Source: Pirellulaceae bacterium (GTDB lineage Bacteria > Planctomycetota > Planctomycetia > Pirellulales > Pirellulaceae). From it: a DNA stretch of 57,732 nucleotides. Made by a program: the position numbers and the translations under genes. The stretch spans positions 1 through 57,732 of the forward strand of contig JAGFJK010000116.1 in assembly GCA_024102795.1 (NCBI GenBank). The letters are read 5' to 3'. This document shows, in pieces, positions 23,501 through 29,500 of this stretch; positions within the stretch are counted from its first letter, which is position 1, and the number at the start of each line of letters is the position of its first letter. Below the pieces are notes generated by a model. The model searched no databases. It was not told where the DNA came from and was given only the letters and a program-made list of their open reading frames with translations.

Positions 23501-26500
23501 ACACCAACGGTTCGATCGATATGACCGAGGTCGCCGTGCCAGTGGGTTCGAACCGGTCGATGCGAGTTGGCACGATCGTGTCGACCGCCGACAGCGTCCG
23601 CCTGACGGTTCCGGATACGCTGGCCGCCGGCGAGGATCTGATCCTGCTGGACAGCTCGGCCGTGATGCCCGACGGTTCGCTGATTGGCGCCGCCACCACG
23701 GTCACGCTGCAAGTCGGCGACAACGTGCTGATGCAAGGCAATGCCCTTTCGCCGCCCGGTTCCAGCCGAATCGAAGCGGGCACCACCGTGACGATCGCGG
23801 GCGACTTCGGCAATGCCGATCCGGGCGTCGGCACGGTGATCGACCTGCGCGGCCAGATCACCGGCAACCTCGGCGGCTCGATTACCGATCCGATCGAACT
23901 GTTATCGGTGGCCCTGATCACCGGCGGCAGCGACGCGGACATCGTCAGCCTGACCAATGTCACCTCAGGTACAGGTACCACTGTCCAGACATTTGGCGAC
24001 GACGACCTGATTCAGGTTGGCAGCAGCGCGGCGGTCGATGTCAGCATGGCCCCGCCCATCCCCACCAACACGGGCGGCGTGCTGCACGCCGTGCTGAACC
24101 TGCTGACGATTGACGGCGGAGCGGGCGACGATACTTGGACGGCCGACGACAGCGGCGACTCAAACCCGGACATGGGCGTGCTGACCTTCGATACGCTGAC
24201 CGGGTTCCAGATGACCGACGGCGTACACTACACGCAGATCGAAGTGCTGCTGCTGACGATGGGCCAAGCCGGTGACACGCTGGACGTTGACAGCACCAAC
24301 TCCACCACTGATTCCCAGGTGTTCGGCAACGCGGGCGACGACACAATCAACGTCAGCAAGCTGCCCGCGCTGCCGCTGGCCGGCAACGCCTGCCTGCAAA
24401 TCACCGACACGGTCGACTGCATCCAGGGCGTCTTGCGCGTCGATGGCGGGGCCGATTACGACACGCTGAACGTCGTCAACACGGGCCAGACCAGCAGCCG
24501 ATCCGGAACGCTCACTGGCACCTCGATCACGGGCCTGAACATGGGACCCGACGGCATCACGTACTCGACGCTGGAGGCGATCGATATCCTGCTGGGCCAG
24601 GCCGCCGATATGTTCCTGGTTAGCGGCACCGCAACGCCGCAGCCAGGCGGCAACACGACGATCTCGGCCGTGCACGGCGGTGGCGGAGCGGATCAACTGA
24701 CGGTGACGGGAGGCGGGGGAGCCCAGTCGCCGCTGGTGATCTATGGCGACTACACCGGGACCGGCACGCCGGACGACGACCTGATCGACGCCTCGGCCGC
24801 CAGCCAGACGATCATGGTCGACGGCAACGAAGGCCACGATATCATCCTGGGCAGCCAGGCCGGCGACAACCTGGCGGGCTCGGCCGGCGACGACATGATC
24901 CAGGGACAGGGCGGCACCGACAACATCCTGGGCGATTCGGGTTTCGAAGTGAACCTGAGGACGCGAGTCACCTCGATCATCACCACGCATCCCGCCGGTC
25001 AGGATCTGCTGGAGGGCCAGGACGGCAACGACCGCCTGTTCGGCGACCACGCCGTGCTGATCCCCGTGCCAGGCGCTTTGCTGGTCACGACGACGGTGGA
25101 ACTGGCGACCTTCGAAACGGTCAACGAGAACGTCGGCGACAACGATCGCCTGCTGGGCGGACCGGGCGACGACTTCGTCCTGGGCGGCCAAGGCGACGAC
25201 ACGCTGTTCGGCAACGAGGGCCACGACCACGTGCTGGGTGACAACGGCCGCTTTGATTTCGTCGTGCTGGGAATGCCGCCCGGTCTCAACGCCGTCTACA
25301 CACCCCAGCCCATGTTTGGCGGCAACGACAATATTTTTGGCGACAGCGGCAACGACGACGACCCGGCGGGCAACGACTTCCTGTACGACGGACCATCCGA
25401 TGACGAACTGGATGGCGGGCCGGGCGACGATACGTTCCGCCTGACGCCGGGCAACGAAGCGTTCGGCTCCGGCAGCCGCGACTATCTGTCGGACATCCGC
25501 GGCAATGACACGATCGACTTCACTTACGCCATGATCCGCTCGGACTGCCTGACGCCGGCCACGGCGACCGACCTGTGCGGGATCATGATCGACATGGACT
25601 TGTTGAGCTACACGGATGCGGCGTTCAGCCAGGCCGGTCCCGACGCTCGGCTGCCGATCAGCGATGACGTGCCGCAACATCTTCCGCAGGATCCGGCGAT
25701 CGACGACCGGCTCTCGCTGGTGCGGATCGGCGCCTTCGGGCAGTCGCTGGATACTCCGAGTCCGTTCGAGAGCGTGATCGGCAGCTACTTTAACGACACG
25801 TTCTGGATCAGGGCCCTGACCACCGGCGGCGACATCCCCGAAAACGGTCCGCCGGTGGCCCGCAACGTTAACGGCAACCCGCCAGTTGTCGGCGACGCGG
25901 CCGTGCCGCCCGGCGACAAGCTGTACTTCGACGGCCAGGGCCAGGTCGTGCTCGATACGGGCTTCTCGCTGACGGCCTTGGGCATCGGCACGGTAACCTA
26001 CCAGAGTATCGAAACGCTGTGCGTATTCGACCAGGCTCCGCGGATTCTCGATGACGGCGACGACACGTATTTCGAACTGCCCACGACCGCCGTGGCGAAC
26101 ATCAGCCCGCTGGCCAACTGGAATCCGGTCGCTGGAATCGGCTTCGGCGGAGACTACCGCTACCATCAGCCGCAGACACCACCGGGACCGAACACGGCCA
26201 CCTGGACCTTTGAAGGAGTGACTCCCGGGAATTACCGCGTGTCGGTCACCTGGCCCGCGCAACCTTCGCATCCAATCGACGGCACGCTGGCCACGAACGC
26301 ACCTTTCTCCGTCCGGGACGACAATTTCCTGCTGGCCAGCCGCGGCATCGACCAGCGCGTGCCGGCCCGCGACTTCCTGGACCAGGGCGTCTATTGGCAG
26401 GACCTGGGCATCTTCCCCAGCCAGAACCATTCGCTGGTCGTGCAACTCAGCGACCTGGCCAACGGGCAGGTGATGGCCGACGCCGTGCGGATTGAATACG

Positions 26501-29500
26501 TCGCCCACGGCCCTTCGCTGCGGGTGCTCCAGAACGTCACTCAGCAGGCGATCTTGAACGACATCACAATCGTCCCGATGGTCACCACGATGGGCGCGCC
26601 GCTGTCGCGCACGTTCGTGATCCACAACCAGGGTGACCAGGACCTGGAGGTGGACGAAATCAACCTGACCGGCGAGGGCGCGGGCAACTACGCGCTGCAA
26701 CCCGGCCCTTCGGCTTTTCCCGTGGTGATTCCACCGGGTGAAACGCTGGCCTTCACCGTCACGCTGCGGGCCTCGGCCGCCGAGGGCTTTGGCCCGTTTC
26801 CGGCACAGGTCGAGATTGTCAGCAACGACATGTCGACCAGCGTCCCGCGCAAGCCGGGCGCTGGGATGCCGACCGGCGATCCAGCCATGGACGTCTCGCC
26901 CTACCGCTTCGCGCTGGACGGCCTGGTCAGCACGCAGCGGATCATCGACGACGGCGATCCCGACTTCTCGCTGGTCGGCGTCTGGCAAGGACCCAATGGG
27001 CCGGGCTTCCAGGGCGACGACCGCTACGCGCCCGCCGGAGGCAACGGCGCTCGGGCCGTGTGGACCTTTGGCGGGCTGCCCGACGGCATCTATCGAGTCT
27101 CGACTTCTTACGACGCGCAGGTCGGCGGCTCGACGATGGCTCCGTTCCGAGTGCTCAACAGCGGCGGGCTGATCGGATCGGCTGCGATCAACCAGACGCT
27201 GTCGCCGCAGGCCCTGGGCGGCTTCGCGGATTCCGGACGCCACTGGATCGACCTGGGCGGTCCCTACGAACTGACCGGCGGCACGCTGATTGTGAATCTG
27301 CTGGACACGGCCGGGCAGCCCGACCGGTTCGTGCTGGCCGACGCGGTGCGCATCGAACGCCTGTTCCCCGACTCGCCCGACATCGTGGTCCAGGTGGATG
27401 GCCAGCCGCTGCCGCTGGGCGGGACTGTCGACTTCGGCGGCGTGTTTCCCGACTTGCCGGTGCTCAAGACCTTCACCGTGACCAACGCCGGCACCGATCC
27501 GCTGACGATCAGCGAACCCGTGCAACTGCCGCCCGGCTTCAGCCTGGTCGAATTCGACGGCCAGACGCCGACGGGCCAGTTGACCGCCACGGCGCCCACC
27601 TCGTTTGTCCTCAGGATGGAAGGCGGCTTCCCCGGCGCGTTCCAGGGGCAAGTTTCGTTTGCCGACAACGATCCGGACGAGAACCCGTTCAGCTTCTTCG
27701 TGACGGGCGAGATCCTATCGTCGCGGATCATCGACGACCAGGACGCCACCGGCTTTGCGGCCACGGCCGGGTTTGGCGCGACGGGCACGGGGTTGTCCGC
27801 CGAGGAGGGTTTCCAGCGACGCGTGCACTTCGCGTCGGGCAACCCGCTGGCGGCCACCGAGATGGCCACCTGGACGTTTGAAGACCTGGCGCCCGGCAGA
27901 CCGTATCGCGTGTCGGCCACCTGGTCGCCCGCGCCGAATCGGGCAACCAACTCGCCGTTTACGCTGAGCGGCATCGACGATATGGGACTCGACCCACCCA
28001 ACGACAGCGACGGCAGTCTGACGGTGCTGGTCAATCAGCAATTGCAGCCGGACGATCTGCGGGCCAACGGCACGCTGTTCGAAGATCTGGGCATCGTCAC
28101 GGTCACCGGCACCACGCTGACCGTCACGTTATCCAACCAGGCGAATGGACTGGTGATCGCCGACGCCATGCGGTTGCAGCCGATCGACGATCCGTTGATC
28201 GAACTGGAACAAGGCGGGCAGGTGCTGCAGAGCGGCGCGAGCCGCGTGGATTTCGGCGCCGCGACCGTCGATACCATGGGCGGCACGGTCACGCGGACGT
28301 TCACGATCCGCAACCTGGGCACGCGCAGCATGGCGCTGGGCGCGCCGACGCTGCCAGTCGGTTTCTCGCTGGTCGGCGTGTATCCCTCTTCGATTCCCGT
28401 TGGCCAGTCGGCCGACTTCGTGGTGGCGTTCTCGCGAGCCGCCGCGGGTGCGTACGACGGACTGCTGGAAATACCGGCCGACGACCTGAGCGCCAATCCG
28501 TTTCTGGTCAGGCTGACCGGCAGCATCCTGGCCGCGGGGACGATCATCGACAATTCGGACGGGGCGCCCGGTTACACGTCCTCCGGCCTGACGACGTACA
28601 CCGGGCAGGGTCGGAGCGGCAGCGTGCAGGGCGCCACGGGCGGCGACGGCTCGCGCACCGCGACGTATACCTTCGCCGTGCCGCCCGGGTTGTACCGCGT
28701 CTCGGCCACCTGGTCGACGTACTACACGCGAGCGACCAACACGCCGTACGCGATCTTCGATGGGACGGTTGCCGGCACGCCGCTGGGAACGCATCGAGTG
28801 AACCAGCAGGTGGCGCCCGATTCGTTTGCCGACAGCGGCTCGCTGTGGCGGGATCTGGACGTCGTGCGGATCACCAGCGGCACGCTCACGGTCCGCGTCA
28901 GCAACGACGCCAACGGCGACGTGGTGGCCGACGCGATCCGCATCGAACCGCTGCCGGAGCAGCCGGAAATCTCGTTGACCGACTCGCTGGGCAACGAACT
29001 GCTGACGGGCGGCACGTTCGATTTCGGCGCGGTGGCCGCGGGATCCACGGCGACCGAGACGTTCACGGTGCGCAACCTGGGAACGTCGCCGCTGGAGCTC
29101 GGCGCGCTGCGGCTGCCGGTGTATTTCGAACTGGCTTCGCCGCTGGGAACCACGACACTGGCCCCGTTCGACGGCGCCGCGACGAACCTGGACGAAACCA
29201 CGTTCGAGGTCCGCTTCGCGCCTCCGTATGTCGATCAGTTCCTCGGCGACTTGCGGCTGGGTAACAACGACAGCAACGAGAATCCGTTCGAACTGCTGTT
29301 GGCGGGCAACGTGCAGGCCGCGGTCACGATCATCGACGATGGCGATCCGCCCGGCCCCCCCGGATACCAGGACACGGGGTTCCAGGTGTTTGCCGGCCAG
29401 GGCTACCAGGGCGACGTGCGGCAGTCGCTGCCCGGCGCGGGTCACACGGCCACCTGGACGTTCGACGTCACGCCCGACACGACTTATCGGGTGGCGGCCA

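Noticed and set aside
24160-27651. Open frame of 1,163 codons on the minus strand
   Set aside because: Antisense to the RTX and golvesin-like region of the giant protein; translated sequence is His/Arg/Gln-rich without motifs.
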